A stretch of DNA of 64,000 bases, taken from assembly GCA_038749025.1 (NCBI GenBank), contig JBCDIL010000009.1:62001-126000 (forward strand), written 5' to 3'. The position numbers and the translations under genes are program-made. Under the pieces are notes generated by a model. That model worked only from the letters and a program-made list of their open reading frames with translations, did not search any database and was not told the DNA's origin. This DNA is from JBCAXA01 sp038749025 (lineage in GTDB: Bacteria; Pseudomonadota; Gammaproteobacteria; Steroidobacterales; Woeseiaceae). Shown piece after piece: positions 49,357 through 58,193 of this stretch (position 1 is the stretch's first letter; the number at the start of each line of letters is the position of its first letter).

Positions 49357-50313
49357 ATGGAACGGGTTGAGCGCGATACGATCGTGCCCGCGACCTGCGC
49401 CGGTATGCGGTTCGACCAGGCAGCGGCCCGCCTGTTCCCAGAATACTCGCGCAGTCGCATCAAGGGCTGGATACTTAATGGCACAGCGACGCTTGACGGT
49501 GCGCCACGCAAGCCGCGCGACCGGGTGCTAGGCGGCGAACGTCTGGTCGTCAACGCACAGATCGCCGCCGAGGAGGTTGTCGCGGCTGAGCCGATGCCAC
49601 TCGATATCGCCTATGCCGATGACGATTTGCTCATCATCGACAAGCCGGCTGGCCTCGTCGTGCACCCTGGAGCCGGACACCGTGATGCCACGCTGCAGAA
49701 CGGTTTGCTGCACGCCTACCCAGAGCTCGCTCATGTGCCGCGGGCTGGAATCGTCCACCGGCTCGATAAAGACACGAGCGGACTTATGTTGATCGCGCGG
49801 CGCGTGCCGACCCATACGGCATTGGTCCGCGCGTTGGCGCAACGAACGATTAAGCGCGAGTATCGGGCGGTCTGCTACGGCGTTCTGACCGGCGGCGGCA
49901 CCGTCGATGCGCCGATTCGTCGCCACGCCACGCAGCGAACACGAATGGCCGTGCATCCGGATGGCCGTGAGGCGCGCACCCATTACCGGGTCGCCCGCCG
50001 GTTTGCGGCACACACCGAAATCAATGTCCGGCTGGAGACCGGGCGTACTCATCAGATTCGCGTGCACATGGCCCACGTACGCCATCCGTTGCTGGGCGAC
50101 CCGGTCTACGGCGGTCGCCTGCGCTTACCCAAAGCGGCCGATGAGTCGCTAACGCTGTTGCTACGACGCTTTAATCGCCAAGCCTTGCATGCCGAACGAT
50201 TGACCCTCGAGCACCCGATTAGTGGCGATGAGTTGTTGGTGGAACGGCCACCGCCAGCGGATTTTCTCACCTTGACCGACGCGCTCGACACGCACGGTAA
50301 GGCCCATGACTGA
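49357..50313 (+). CDS. rluD: 23S rRNA pseudouridine synthase RluD
   Basis: RluD makes pseudouridines in helix 69 of 23S rRNA (1911, 1915, 1917 in E. coli). The 318-residue product has an N-terminal S4-like RNA-binding domain (GMRFDQAAARLFPEYSRSRIKGWI) and the RluA-family catalytic domain with Asp137 in HRLDKDTSGL, DKPAGLVVHPGAGH, TGRTHQIRVHMAH and GDPVYGG. The start at 49357 lacks a strong ribosome-binding site. It overlaps pgeF by 8 nt, the conserved bamD/rluD/pgeF/clpB order. Confidence 0.94.
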   Translation: MERVERDTIVPATCAGMRFDQAAARLFPEYSRSRIKGWILNGTATLDGAPRKPRDRVLGGERLVVNAQIAAEEVVAAEPMPLDIAYADDDLLIIDKPAGLVVHPGAGHRDATLQNGLLHAYPELAHVPRAGIVHRLDKDTSGLMLIARRVPTHTALVRALAQRTIKREYRAVCYGVLTGGGTVDAPIRRHATQRTRMAVHPDGREARTHYRVARRFAAHTEINVRLETGRTHQIRVHMAHVRHPLLGDPVYGGRLRLPKAADESLTLLLRRFNRQALHAERLTLEHPISGDELLVERPPPADFLTLTDALDTHGKAHD

Positions 50314-51049
50314 CTGGCTATCGGCTGATTGGTCGGCGCCGAGCGCCGTTGCGGCAGGGGTATCGCTGCGTAGCGGTGGCAGCAGCAATGGGGCGTACGC
50401 CAGCGGCAACATCGGTTTGCACGTCGGCGATGACGCGACCACAGTGCTCGCGAACCGGGCGGCGTTGGTCAGCGCGCTGAATCTCGCGGGCGAGCCGTTA
50501 TGGCTCGACCAAGTCCACGGCACGACGGTTATTGATGCTGATGCGTGGACGGCTTCTACGCCGCCCGAGGGCGATGCCGCCGTGACGCGCACGGGCCGTT
50601 GCCTGAGCGTCCAGACAGCCGACTGTTTGCCGGTCTTGCTCGCCAGTGCCGATGGCGCTGTCCTCGGGGCGGCGCACGGCGGCTGGCGCGGCCTCGCTGG
50701 CGGCGTTATCGAAGCGACCGTGGCTGCCATGGGCGTGCCGGCTGACAGTGTTATGGCATGGCTCGGGCCCGCGATCTCGGCGCGGCATTACGAAGTGGAT
50801 ACACCGGTCTACGGCGCCTTTTGTGCGGCGGATCGCGCGCTCGCCGGCGGTTTCGAGCCAACCCGGCCGGGCCACTTTCGCTGCGACCTTGTTGCTATCG
50901 CCGCCGGCCAGCTCAAGCGGCTGGGTGTCGGCTCGGTTGGTCGCAGCGGCCTGTGTACGTATGCGGAGGACGCGCGCTTCTTCTCGTATCGCCGTGATGG
51001 CCGGACCGGCCGCCAGGTGAGTCTAATCTTCGCGACTAGGTCCGGCTGA
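50306..51049 (+). CDS. pgeF: Peptidoglycan editing factor PgeF (YfiH, laccase-like domain)
   Basis: A 247-residue YfiH/DUF152 protein, known in E. coli as the enzyme that removes mis-incorporated residues from peptidoglycan precursors, earlier described as a multicopper polyphenol oxidase. Conserved metal-site segments are QVHGTTV, QTADCLPVLLA, AAHGGWRGLAGG and GPAISARHYEV, with CTYAEDARFFSYRRDG near the end. It overlaps rluD by 8 nt and precedes clpB by 65 nt. Its likely substrate, UDP-MurNAc peptides, is produced by the mur genes in this window. Confidence 0.92.
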   Translation: MTDWLSADWSAPSAVAAGVSLRSGGSSNGAYASGNIGLHVGDDATTVLANRAALVSALNLAGEPLWLDQVHGTTVIDADAWTASTPPEGDAAVTRTGRCLSVQTADCLPVLLASADGAVLGAAHGGWRGLAGGVIEATVAAMGVPADSVMAWLGPAISARHYEVDTPVYGAFCAADRALAGGFEPTRPGHFRCDLVAIAAGQLKRLGVGSVGRSGLCTYAEDARFFSYRRDGRTGRQVSLIFATRSG

Positions 51050-51114
51050 TACCTTGAATTATGGCGGTTTAGACACTACTTCCTCCGCAGAATCATTGCC
51101 GTAGGTAGACCCCC

Positions 51115-53724
51115 ATGCGGATGGACAAGCTCACCAGCAAATTTCAGTTGGCGCTGGCCGATGCGCAGTCGCTGGCGCTCGGTCGTGACCACCAGTTCAT
51201 CGAACCGTTGCACCTAATGGTCGCGTTGCTTGACCAAGAAGGTGGCACCGTTCGTCACTTATTGACGCGTGCCGGCGTCAAGGTCAATGCGCTACGTTCA
51301 TCGCTCGGCGAGGCGCTTGAGCGCGTCGCAACCGTCGAGGGTACGCCCGGCGATATCCATGTTGGCCAGGATTTGGCACGACTCTTAAACGTCGCCGACA
51401 AGCTTGCACAACAGCGCAACGACCAATACATCACGAGTGAGCTATTTGTACTGGCGGCACTCGACGACAAAGGTTCCGTTGGTCGGGCGTTGCTCGACGC
51501 TGGCGCGAACAAAGCGGCGATCGAACGGTCGATCGACGATCTTCGCGGTGGCCAAGAGGTCAATGACCCAAACGCCGAGGAAACCCGCCAGGCGCTTGAG
51601 AAATACACGATCGACCTCACCGAGCGCGCTGAGCAGGGCAAGATCGACCCGATTATCGGCCGCGACGAAGAAATTCGTCGCACGATTCAAATCTTGCAGC
51701 GGCGCACCAAGAACAACCCCGTTCTGATCGGCGAGCCCGGCGTCGGAAAAACCGCAATCGCTGAAGGCCTCGCGCAACGCATCGTCAATGAAGAGGTACC
51801 GGAGGCGATCAAAGGCAAACGCCTGTTGTCACTCGACCTCGGCGCACTCATTGCCGGTGCAAAATTCCGAGGCGAGTTCGAAGAGCGCCTCAAAGCCGTT
51901 CTCAACGACCTTGCTAAGCAGGAAGGCCAGATCATTCTGTTCATCGACGAATTGCACACGATGGTCGGTGCCGGCAAGGCGGAAGGCGCGATGGATGCCG
52001 GCAACATGCTAAAGCCAGCCCTCGCGCGCGGCGAGTTGCATTGCATCGGCGCGACGACGCTCGACGAGTACCGCCAATACGTTGAAAAAGACGCGGCGTT
52101 GGAGCGGCGCTTCCAAAAGGTCTTAATCGCCGAACCGACGGTCGAAGACACGATCGCGATTCTGCGTGGACTTAAAGAACGCTACGAAGTGCACCACGGG
52201 GTCGAGATTACCGACCCCGCGATTGTTGCGGCTGCGACGCTGTCGCATCGTTATATCAGCGATCGCCAATTGCCGGACAAAGCGATAGACCTTGTCGACG
52301 AGGCGGCCTCGCGCATACGCATCGAGATCGATTCGAAGCCGGAGGCCATGGACCGGCTCGAACGGCGCATTATCCAATTGAAAATTGAGCGCGAAGCGCT
52401 GAAGAAGGAATCGGACGATGCGTCAACTAAGCGCTTGGCCGATCTCGATGAGCAACTGGCCGAACTTGAGAAGGAGTACTCTGATCTCGATGAGATTTGG
52501 AAGTCCGAGAAAGCGGCGACGCAGGGTGCGGCCGATGTTAAAGAGGCGCTGGAGCGGGCTCGCTTGGAGCTTGAGACAGCACGCCGTGCCGGTGATCTAG
52601 GCCGGATGTCTGAATTGCAATACGGCCGGATTCCGGAACTCGAGAAGCAGCTCGATTCCGCTAACGGTGCTGGAGAGCCGTCGTTCACCTTGCTGCGCAA
52701 TCGCGTTTCGGAAGACGAAATCGCGGAAATCGTCTCGCGCTGGACCGGCATTCCGGTCGCTAAGATGCTCGAAGGTGAGCGCGAAAAATTGCTCGCGATG
52801 GAAGATGCTTTACAACAGCGTGTGATCGGGCAGTCGGAGGCCGTGGTATCGGTCTCTAACGCGATCCGCCGCGCACGGGCCGGTTTGTCTGACCCGCGGC
52901 GACCGATCGGGTCGTTTTTGTTCTTAGGCCCGACTGGCGTCGGCAAGACCGAGCTCAGCAAAGCGCTCGCCGAGTTCTTGTTCGATACCGACGAGGCGAT
53001 GGTGCGGCTCGACATGTCCGAGTATATGGAGAAGCACTCGGTGGCCCGTCTAATCGGCGCGCCGCCAGGTTACGTCGGTTACGAGGAAGGCGGACACTTA
53101 ACGGAAGTTGTGCGGCGTAAACCGTATTCGGTCTTGCTGCTCGACGAAATCGAAAAGGCTCATCCCGACGTCTTTAACGTTTTGCTGCAAGTGCTGGACG
53201 ATGGCCGGCTGACGGACGGCCAAGGCCGCACCGTCGATTTTCGCAACACCGTCATCATCATGACCTCGAACCTCGGGTCGCAGCGGATTCAGGCGTTGGC
53301 GGGCGAGGGTAGCTACGACGCGATGAAGGCCGCAGTGATGGAGGTGGTCGGTGAGCACTTCCGACCCGAGTTCATCAACCGCGTCGACGATGCCGTCGTA
53401 TTCCACCCGCTCGGTCGCGATCACATTCGCGCCATTGTTGATATTCAGCTGGCGTTGCTGCACGGCCGCCTAGCCGAGCGCGAGTTGACGCTGACATTGA
53501 CGGACGCGGCGCGGGATCTCTTGGCGGATGCGGGATTTGATCCGGTGTACGGCGCGCGGCCGCTGAAGCGCGCGATCCAAACGCGGGTCGAGAATCCGCT
53601 CGCCGAGCGGATCCTCGCTGGCAGCTTCGGCCCTGGCGATACGATCGAAGTCGGCGTCAGCGACGACGAGCTGGTCTTTGAAAGCGCCGACGCTTCTGCG
53701 ACCATTGCCGCCGCAGGCGGGTAA
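51115..53724 (+). CDS. clpB: ATP-dependent disaggregase ClpB
   Basis: ClpB is a hexameric Hsp100 chaperone that pulls polypeptides out of aggregates with DnaK. The 869-residue product has an N-domain (MRMDKLTSKFQLALADAQSLA), NBD1 with Walker A GEPGVGKT starting at residue 206 and Walker B ILFIDELHTMVG, the coiled-coil M-domain (about 410-530) that sets ClpB apart from ClpA/ClpC, NBD2 with Walker A GPTGVGKT at 605, and the pore loops KFRGEFEERL and GYVGYEEGG. I saw no sigma-32 promoter that I trust in the 65 bp gap upstream. Confidence 0.97.
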   Translation: MRMDKLTSKFQLALADAQSLALGRDHQFIEPLHLMVALLDQEGGTVRHLLTRAGVKVNALRSSLGEALERVATVEGTPGDIHVGQDLARLLNVADKLAQQRNDQYITSELFVLAALDDKGSVGRALLDAGANKAAIERSIDDLRGGQEVNDPNAEETRQALEKYTIDLTERAEQGKIDPIIGRDEEIRRTIQILQRRTKNNPVLIGEPGVGKTAIAEGLAQRIVNEEVPEAIKGKRLLSLDLGALIAGAKFRGEFEERLKAVLNDLAKQEGQIILFIDELHTMVGAGKAEGAMDAGNMLKPALARGELHCIGATTLDEYRQYVEKDAALERRFQKVLIAEPTVEDTIAILRGLKERYEVHHGVEITDPAIVAAATLSHRYISDRQLPDKAIDLVDEAASRIRIEIDSKPEAMDRLERRIIQLKIEREALKKESDDASTKRLADLDEQLAELEKEYSDLDEIWKSEKAATQGAADVKEALERARLELETARRAGDLGRMSELQYGRIPELEKQLDSANGAGEPSFTLLRNRVSEDEIAEIVSRWTGIPVAKMLEGEREKLLAMEDALQQRVIGQSEAVVSVSNAIRRARAGLSDPRRPIGSFLFLGPTGVGKTELSKALAEFLFDTDEAMVRLDMSEYMEKHSVARLIGAPPGYVGYEEGGHLTEVVRRKPYSVLLLDEIEKAHPDVFNVLLQVLDDGRLTDGQGRTVDFRNTVIIMTSNLGSQRIQALAGEGSYDAMKAAVMEVVGEHFRPEFINRVDDAVVFHPLGRDHIRAIVDIQLALLHGRLAERELTLTLTDAARDLLADAGFDPVYGARPLKRAIQTRVENPLAERILAGSFGPGDTIEVGVSDDELVFESADASATIAAAGG

Positions 53725-53750
53725 TCGCCGCGGGGAGAGTAAAAGACAGC

Positions 53751-54110
53751 ATGCCGATTTACGAATACGAATGCGGTGCCTGCGGCGCCGTGCACGATGT
53801 GCTGCATAAAGTGTCCGACAAATCACCGCGCAAATGCCCGTCGTGCGGCGCGCTCAAGCTCAAGCGACTGATTTCTGCGCCGCGGTTTCGTCTAAAGGGC
53901 GAGGGTTGGTACGAGACCGATTTCAAGACGGGCGACAAACGCAACCTTGCCGACAGTGGCGACGGCGGTGATAGTAAAGCATCTGCCAATGACGACTCGT
54001 CTGCATCAAAACCTAAGGACAAGAGTGATAGCAAGTCGCCCAAAAAAGAGGCCAGCGCCGCTAAGAAGACGGCGTCCGCCAAAAGCAAAGCGGGCGGCGA
54101 CGCAGCGTGA
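53751..54110 (+). CDS. FmdB-family zinc ribbon protein
   Basis: A 119-residue protein with an N-terminal zinc ribbon of the FmdB/CxxC_CxxC_SSSS family: MPIYEYECGACG with Cys8 and Cys11, then Cys29 and Cys32 in KCPSCG. The rest is a Lys/Ala/Ser/Asp-rich tail that looks disordered. A GGGGAGAG ribosome-binding site precedes the ATG. The family's function is unsettled, and some members act as transcription regulators. It sits ahead of the DUF502 gene and aspS in many beta- and gammaproteobacteria and overlaps the DUF502 gene by 4 nt. Confidence 0.85.
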   Translation: MPIYEYECGACGAVHDVLHKVSDKSPRKCPSCGALKLKRLISAPRFRLKGEGWYETDFKTGDKRNLADSGDGGDSKASANDDSSASKPKDKSDSKSPKKEASAAKKTASAKSKAGGDAA

Positions 54111-54814
54111 GTAAAGAACCCACGAAGGACAAAGGCGGGCCGAGCTTTTTCCGGCGCCTGCGTAGCTATTTGCTCGCGGGCCTACTTGTTTGGTTGCCGC
54201 TTGGCGTGACGATTCTGTTTCTGAAGTTCGGCGTCGCCCAAATGGATAGGACCCTCGGGCTAATCCCGCGCCAGTATCGGGAAGAATTGATACTGCCGTA
54301 CTTCAACATCTCAGTGTTCGAGATACCGGGTATTGGTCTCGCATTGACGCTGCTGATCCTCTTCGTGACGGGTTTGCTGACGGCCAATTTCTTTGGGCGG
54401 CGATTGGTCAAGTTCGGCGAGAGCGTTCTCGATCGGATTCCGCTGGTCCGGACCATCTATTCGGCGGTCAAAAATTTTGCCGAGATCGTGCTTGGGCCAG
54501 GCAGCGACTCGTTCAAAAAGGTGTTGCTAATTCAGTACCCGCGCCAAGGCGTCTACAGCCTCGCGTTTCAGACCAGCACCGATCTTGGCGAGATAGACGA
54601 TAAAACCGGTAAGGACGTGATCTGTACCTTCGTGCCCACGACGCCGAACCCAACGTCCGGATTTATCATCATGGTGCCGCGCGAAGATGTGATCGAACTC
54701 GATATGGAGGTCGATCAGGCGCTCAAGATGATTATTTCGCTCGGCGTGGTCGTACCGCCGTGGGCGGGTGCGCCTGCGCCCAGCTCGCTTGCGCCGCCTC
54801 AGTCGACCCCGTAA
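54107..54814 (+). CDS. DUF502 family inner-membrane protein
   Basis: A 235-residue member of DUF502, starting at a GTG that overlaps the FmdB-type gene. It has two transmembrane helices (YLLAGLLVWLPLGVTILFL and IGLALTLLILFVTGLLTANFF) and a cytoplasmic domain with the family segments RIPLVRTIYSAVKNFAEIVL, VLLIQYPRQGVYSLAFQT and VPTTPNPTSGFIIMVPRED. The tail is Pro/Ala-rich. No biochemical role is established; the conserved link to aspS suggests co-expression rather than shared function. Confidence 0.88.
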   Translation: MSKEPTKDKGGPSFFRRLRSYLLAGLLVWLPLGVTILFLKFGVAQMDRTLGLIPRQYREELILPYFNISVFEIPGIGLALTLLILFVTGLLTANFFGRRLVKFGESVLDRIPLVRTIYSAVKNFAEIVLGPGSDSFKKVLLIQYPRQGVYSLAFQTSTDLGEIDDKTGKDVICTFVPTTPNPTSGFIIMVPREDVIELDMEVDQALKMIISLGVVVPPWAGAPAPSSLAPPQSTP

Positions 54815-54868
54815 CATTTCGCGTCTTTTCGGCCGCGCCAGCGGCTTTTCCCGACCCAAAGATTCGTT

Positions 54869-56650
54869 ATGCGCACTCATTACTGCGGCGCCGTCGACGC
54901 CAGTCTGATCGACAAGACCGTTTCGGTGACCGGCTGGATTCACCGCCGGCGCGATCACGGCGGCGTTATTTTCGTCGATTTACGCGACCGCGAAGGTCTC
55001 TTGCAGGTTGTTTTCGACCCCGACGATGCGGCTATGTTCGCCGAAGCCGAGCGGCTGCGTAGCGAATACGTCCTCGCCGTCGAGGGCCGTGTACGGGCGC
55101 GTCCTGACGGCACGGTAAATCCGGATCTTGCGACCGGGGAAGTCGAGGTACTCGCACAGAAATTGACGGTGCTGAACCGCTCCGAAACGCCGCCGTTCCA
55201 CCACGACGACGACGTTAACGAGGAGCTGCGCCTACGTTATCGCTATTTGGATCTGCGCAAGCCCGAGATGCTCGGCAACCTGATGCTGCGCCACCGGGTG
55301 ACTCAAGCGCTGCGTCGCTTCCTCGACGGTGACGGGTTTGTCGATACCGAAACGCCGATGCTGACCCGCGCGACCCCCGAGGGTGCTCGCGACTACATCG
55401 TCCCGAGTCGGACCCATCCGGGTAAGTTCTTCGCGCTGCCGCAGTCGCCGCAGATCTTCAAGCAGCTCTTGATGATGTCGGGCCTCGACCGCTACTACCA
55501 GATCGTGCGCTGTTTTCGCGACGAAGATCTTCGCGCCGATCGCCAGCCGGAGTTCACCCAGCTCGATATCGAAATGAGCTTCGTCGATGAAGAAGCGGTG
55601 ATGTCGACAATGGAGGCCTTGATCCGCAGCCTCTTCAAAGACGTGCTCGACGTGGACCTACCGGCGTTCCCGCGGATGCCGTACAGCGAGGCGATGCAGC
55701 GCTTTGGTTCCGACAAGCCAGATCTCAGGATAGATCTCGAGCTCACGGAAGTCACTGATTTGATGACTGACGTCAATTTCAAAGTGTTCGCAGGACCTGC
55801 GAACGACCCAGATGGCCGCGTCGCTGCTTTGTGCGTACCGAGTGGGTCGGAGCTAAGCCGCAAGGAAATTGACGACTACACGGCGTTCGTGGGTCGCTAC
55901 GGTGCTAAAGGCCTCGCCTACATCAAAGTGAACGATGTTGCGGCGGGCCGCGAAGGCTTGCAGTCGCCGATTTTGAAGAATCTTCATGACAGTGCCGTAG
56001 ACGGCATTCTCGAGCGCACCGGTGCAAAAACCGGCGACCTAATCTTTTTCGGTGCGGATAAAGCCCGCGTCGTGAACGACGCACTGGGCGCCTTGCGTGT
56101 GCAAGTCGGCCAAGACCGCCGTTTAGTCGCCGACCGTTGGGCGCCGCTCTGGGTCGTCGATTTCCCGATGTTCGAGTGGGATGCCGACGGCAAGCGTTGG
56201 ACCTCGCTGCACCATCCGTTTACGGCGCCGAGTGTCGATTCGCCAGAAGAGCTCGCTAAGGACCCGGGCAATACGTTGTCCCGTGCCTACGACATGGTCT
56301 TGAACGGCAACGAGATTGGTGGCGGTTCGGTCCGTATCCACGACACAACGATGCAAGCGGCGGTGTTTGAGTTACTGTCGATCAGCGAAGAGGCAGCGGA
56401 AGAGAAATTCGGTTTCTTGCTGCGCGCATTGCAATACGGTTGCCCGCCGCACGGCGGTATCGCCTTCGGCGTCGACCGCTTGGTCATGCTGATGGCCGGC
56501 GCCGAGTCGATTCGCGACGTAATTGCGTTTCCAAAAACCCAAAGCGCGAGTTGTCCGCTCACCAATGCGCCAGGCGAAGTGTCGGCCCAGCAGCTCAAAG
56601 AGACCGGTATTCGCTTGCGTAAGCCGGTCGGCGACAAGCCGGCCGAGTAA
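54869..56650 (+). CDS. aspS: Aspartyl-tRNA synthetase
   Basis: A class IIb synthetase of 593 residues that charges tRNA-Asp. It has an N-terminal OB-fold anticodon domain (TVSVTGWIHRRRDHGGVIFVDLRDREG), catalytic motif 1 (RHRVTQALRRFLDGDGFVDTETPML), motif 2 (FRDEDLRADRQPEFTQLDIEMSF), the bacterial GAD insertion (about 290-420) and motif 3 (GIAFGVDRLVMLMAG). Whether it discriminates tRNA-Asp from tRNA-Asn is not clear by eye. nudB starts 4 nt after the stop, the E. coli order. Confidence 0.97.
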   Translation: MRTHYCGAVDASLIDKTVSVTGWIHRRRDHGGVIFVDLRDREGLLQVVFDPDDAAMFAEAERLRSEYVLAVEGRVRARPDGTVNPDLATGEVEVLAQKLTVLNRSETPPFHHDDDVNEELRLRYRYLDLRKPEMLGNLMLRHRVTQALRRFLDGDGFVDTETPMLTRATPEGARDYIVPSRTHPGKFFALPQSPQIFKQLLMMSGLDRYYQIVRCFRDEDLRADRQPEFTQLDIEMSFVDEEAVMSTMEALIRSLFKDVLDVDLPAFPRMPYSEAMQRFGSDKPDLRIDLELTEVTDLMTDVNFKVFAGPANDPDGRVAALCVPSGSELSRKEIDDYTAFVGRYGAKGLAYIKVNDVAAGREGLQSPILKNLHDSAVDGILERTGAKTGDLIFFGADKARVVNDALGALRVQVGQDRRLVADRWAPLWVVDFPMFEWDADGKRWTSLHHPFTAPSVDSPEELAKDPGNTLSRAYDMVLNGNEIGGGSVRIHDTTMQAAVFELLSISEEAAEEKFGFLLRALQYGCPPHGGIAFGVDRLVMLMAGAESIRDVIAFPKTQSASCPLTNAPGEVSAQQLKETGIRLRKPVGDKPAE

Positions 56651-56654
56651 CAAG

Positions 56655-57092
56655 ATGACGTACCGACGTCCCGAGTCGGTGCTCGTGCTGGTCTACACGA
56701 CGGCCGGCGATGTGCTGGCACTGCGCCGCTGCCGGCCGTTCGATTTCTGGCAATCGGTGACCGGCAGTCTCGACCCTGGCGAAACCCCGGCCGACACCGC
56801 TGCGCGCGAGCTGTTCGAGGAAACTGGCATCGACGCCGGTGATCGTCTATTCGCGACCGGCACGCAGCGCGTGTTTGTCATCGATCCCCGCTGGCGTCAT
56901 CGTTATCCGCCCGGCGTTACTGAAAATACCGAGTGGGAGTTTCGCCTGGCATTGCCTGCGCCCTGCCCGATCGTGCTCGACGCGTCGGAGCACAGCGACT
57001 ACGAGTGGCTGCCAGCGAACGAGGCCATCGAACGGTTCTGGTCGTGGACGAACAAGGATGCGCTACGAGAACTCGTTGCTATCAAACCCTAA
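56655..57092 (+). CDS. nudB: Dihydroneopterin triphosphate diphosphatase
   Basis: A Nudix hydrolase of 145 residues that removes pyrophosphate from dihydroneopterin triphosphate in folate synthesis. I start it at the ATG at 56655 (MTYRRPESVLVLVY), 4 nt after aspS; a longer frame from 56523 lies inside aspS. The Nudix box is perfect (GSLDPGETP...RELFEETGI) and the WQSVTGSL lead-in and HSDYEWLPANEA C-terminal region match NudB. In E. coli yebC-ruvC follow; here a different pair of genes does. Confidence 0.9.
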   Translation: MTYRRPESVLVLVYTTAGDVLALRRCRPFDFWQSVTGSLDPGETPADTAARELFEETGIDAGDRLFATGTQRVFVIDPRWRHRYPPGVTENTEWEFRLALPAPCPIVLDASEHSDYEWLPANEAIERFWSWTNKDALRELVAIKP

Positions 57093-57248
57093 ATACGGAC
57101 GGGTCGATAGGTTGCATATGTGCATAGGCTTGTTAAGCCTCCGGGTGCGAGTGTGTGTAAACGCTGATCTTGTTGCGGCTGCAGTTGCGCTTCGACAACG
57201 CTAGTCTTAGTACCCATCGGTCGTTCTGGCCTTGGCAAGGACTGCTTC

Positions 57249-58193
57249 ATGTACCAGCAAAAAAGTTTACTTCGTCGCCATACTGCTATTGCAGCGTTTG
57301 TGTGCGCACTGTTCATGGCCGATCCGGTAAGCGCTGCTACCAAGTGTCAGCGTATCGCAATCAAGCAAATCGCGAAATTTGATAAACAGCTAGCCAAAGT
57401 CCAAGCGAGGTTCGAGGAGCGGCGGAATCGCTTAGTAGACGGATACCTGCAACACATAGACGACACGGATCGGCGCGATGCGTTGGCTGCGGATCTGGAA
57501 GCCGTAGTCGATGGCTTCGAGCTCGATGATGTACTTTCTCGTTCGCGCGAAAAAAAATCGGTCCTAACAGAGTTTATTGCAGCCGATGAACCCGAAGCTT
57601 GTAAAGCCGGAGATGGCAGCGCTTACATATTTGATCGCACGATTGAAGTGCTTGGCGTAAATCATGAAACGGCGCTGGAGGCCCTCCAAGACCGCATCGA
57701 TATTGAGACTGTAGGCCCCAACGAGGGGCTTGTCGTTCTAGCGATGTATATCGATGGTCGTGTCATGCGACTAACCTTGGACAAGCGAGGTTCGATGACC
57801 GGCGCGAGAGCCTTTAAGAACGTGAAGGTTGGTCAATTTTTTCGAATCATTAAATTACCAGCGGGTGAGTACCAATGGACAACTGTCCGCACAAGTGAAG
57901 AGCTTACCCGCTCATACTTCGCCGACAGAACCCTGTACTACTACGACTTTCGAGACAGAGATCTTTCCTTCAAAGTTGAGCCAGGAAAGCTGAATTTCAC
58001 TGGCGTATTAATGTATTCAGGTTCAGGCTACGCTGACATTAAGGACCGGACTTCGATCGTGATGCGACTCGTAGAGAATCGATATCCCGAATTCCTCGAA
58101 CGATATCCAGCGGTTAACGGACTTGTTCCGGGCGATAAATATCTAGATTTCTTCCTGTCGGAAAAGCGCAGTTGGCAGGAGGTTCAGCAATGA
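57249..58193 (+). CDS. Exported protein of unknown function, coupled to an S9 peptidase
   Basis: I do not recognise this 314-residue protein. It has a Sec signal peptide (HTAIAAFVCALFMADPVSAA), a helical charged region (about 35-105, KQIAKFDKQLAKVQARFEERRNRLVDGYL), and from about 150 a probable beta-rich domain (LVVLAMYIDGRVMRLTL, FFRIIKLPAGEYQWTTV, LSFKVEPGKLNFTGVLMYSG). The LPAG(E/R)Y and V-PGK-NF-G pattern looks like a carbohydrate- or peptide-binding sandwich, but this is a guess. Two Cys in the mature part could form a disulfide. Its stop overlaps the peptidase start as ATGA, with an AGGAGG site in its own 3' end. Codon use looks more AT-tolerant than in its neighbours. Confidence 0.8.
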   Translation: MYQQKSLLRRHTAIAAFVCALFMADPVSAATKCQRIAIKQIAKFDKQLAKVQARFEERRNRLVDGYLQHIDDTDRRDALAADLEAVVDGFELDDVLSRSREKKSVLTEFIAADEPEACKAGDGSAYIFDRTIEVLGVNHETALEALQDRIDIETVGPNEGLVVLAMYIDGRVMRLTLDKRGSMTGARAFKNVKVGQFFRIIKLPAGEYQWTTVRTSEELTRSYFADRTLYYYDFRDRDLSFKVEPGKLNFTGVLMYSGSGYADIKDRTSIVMRLVENRYPEFLERYPAVNGLVPGDKYLDFFLSEKRSWQEVQQ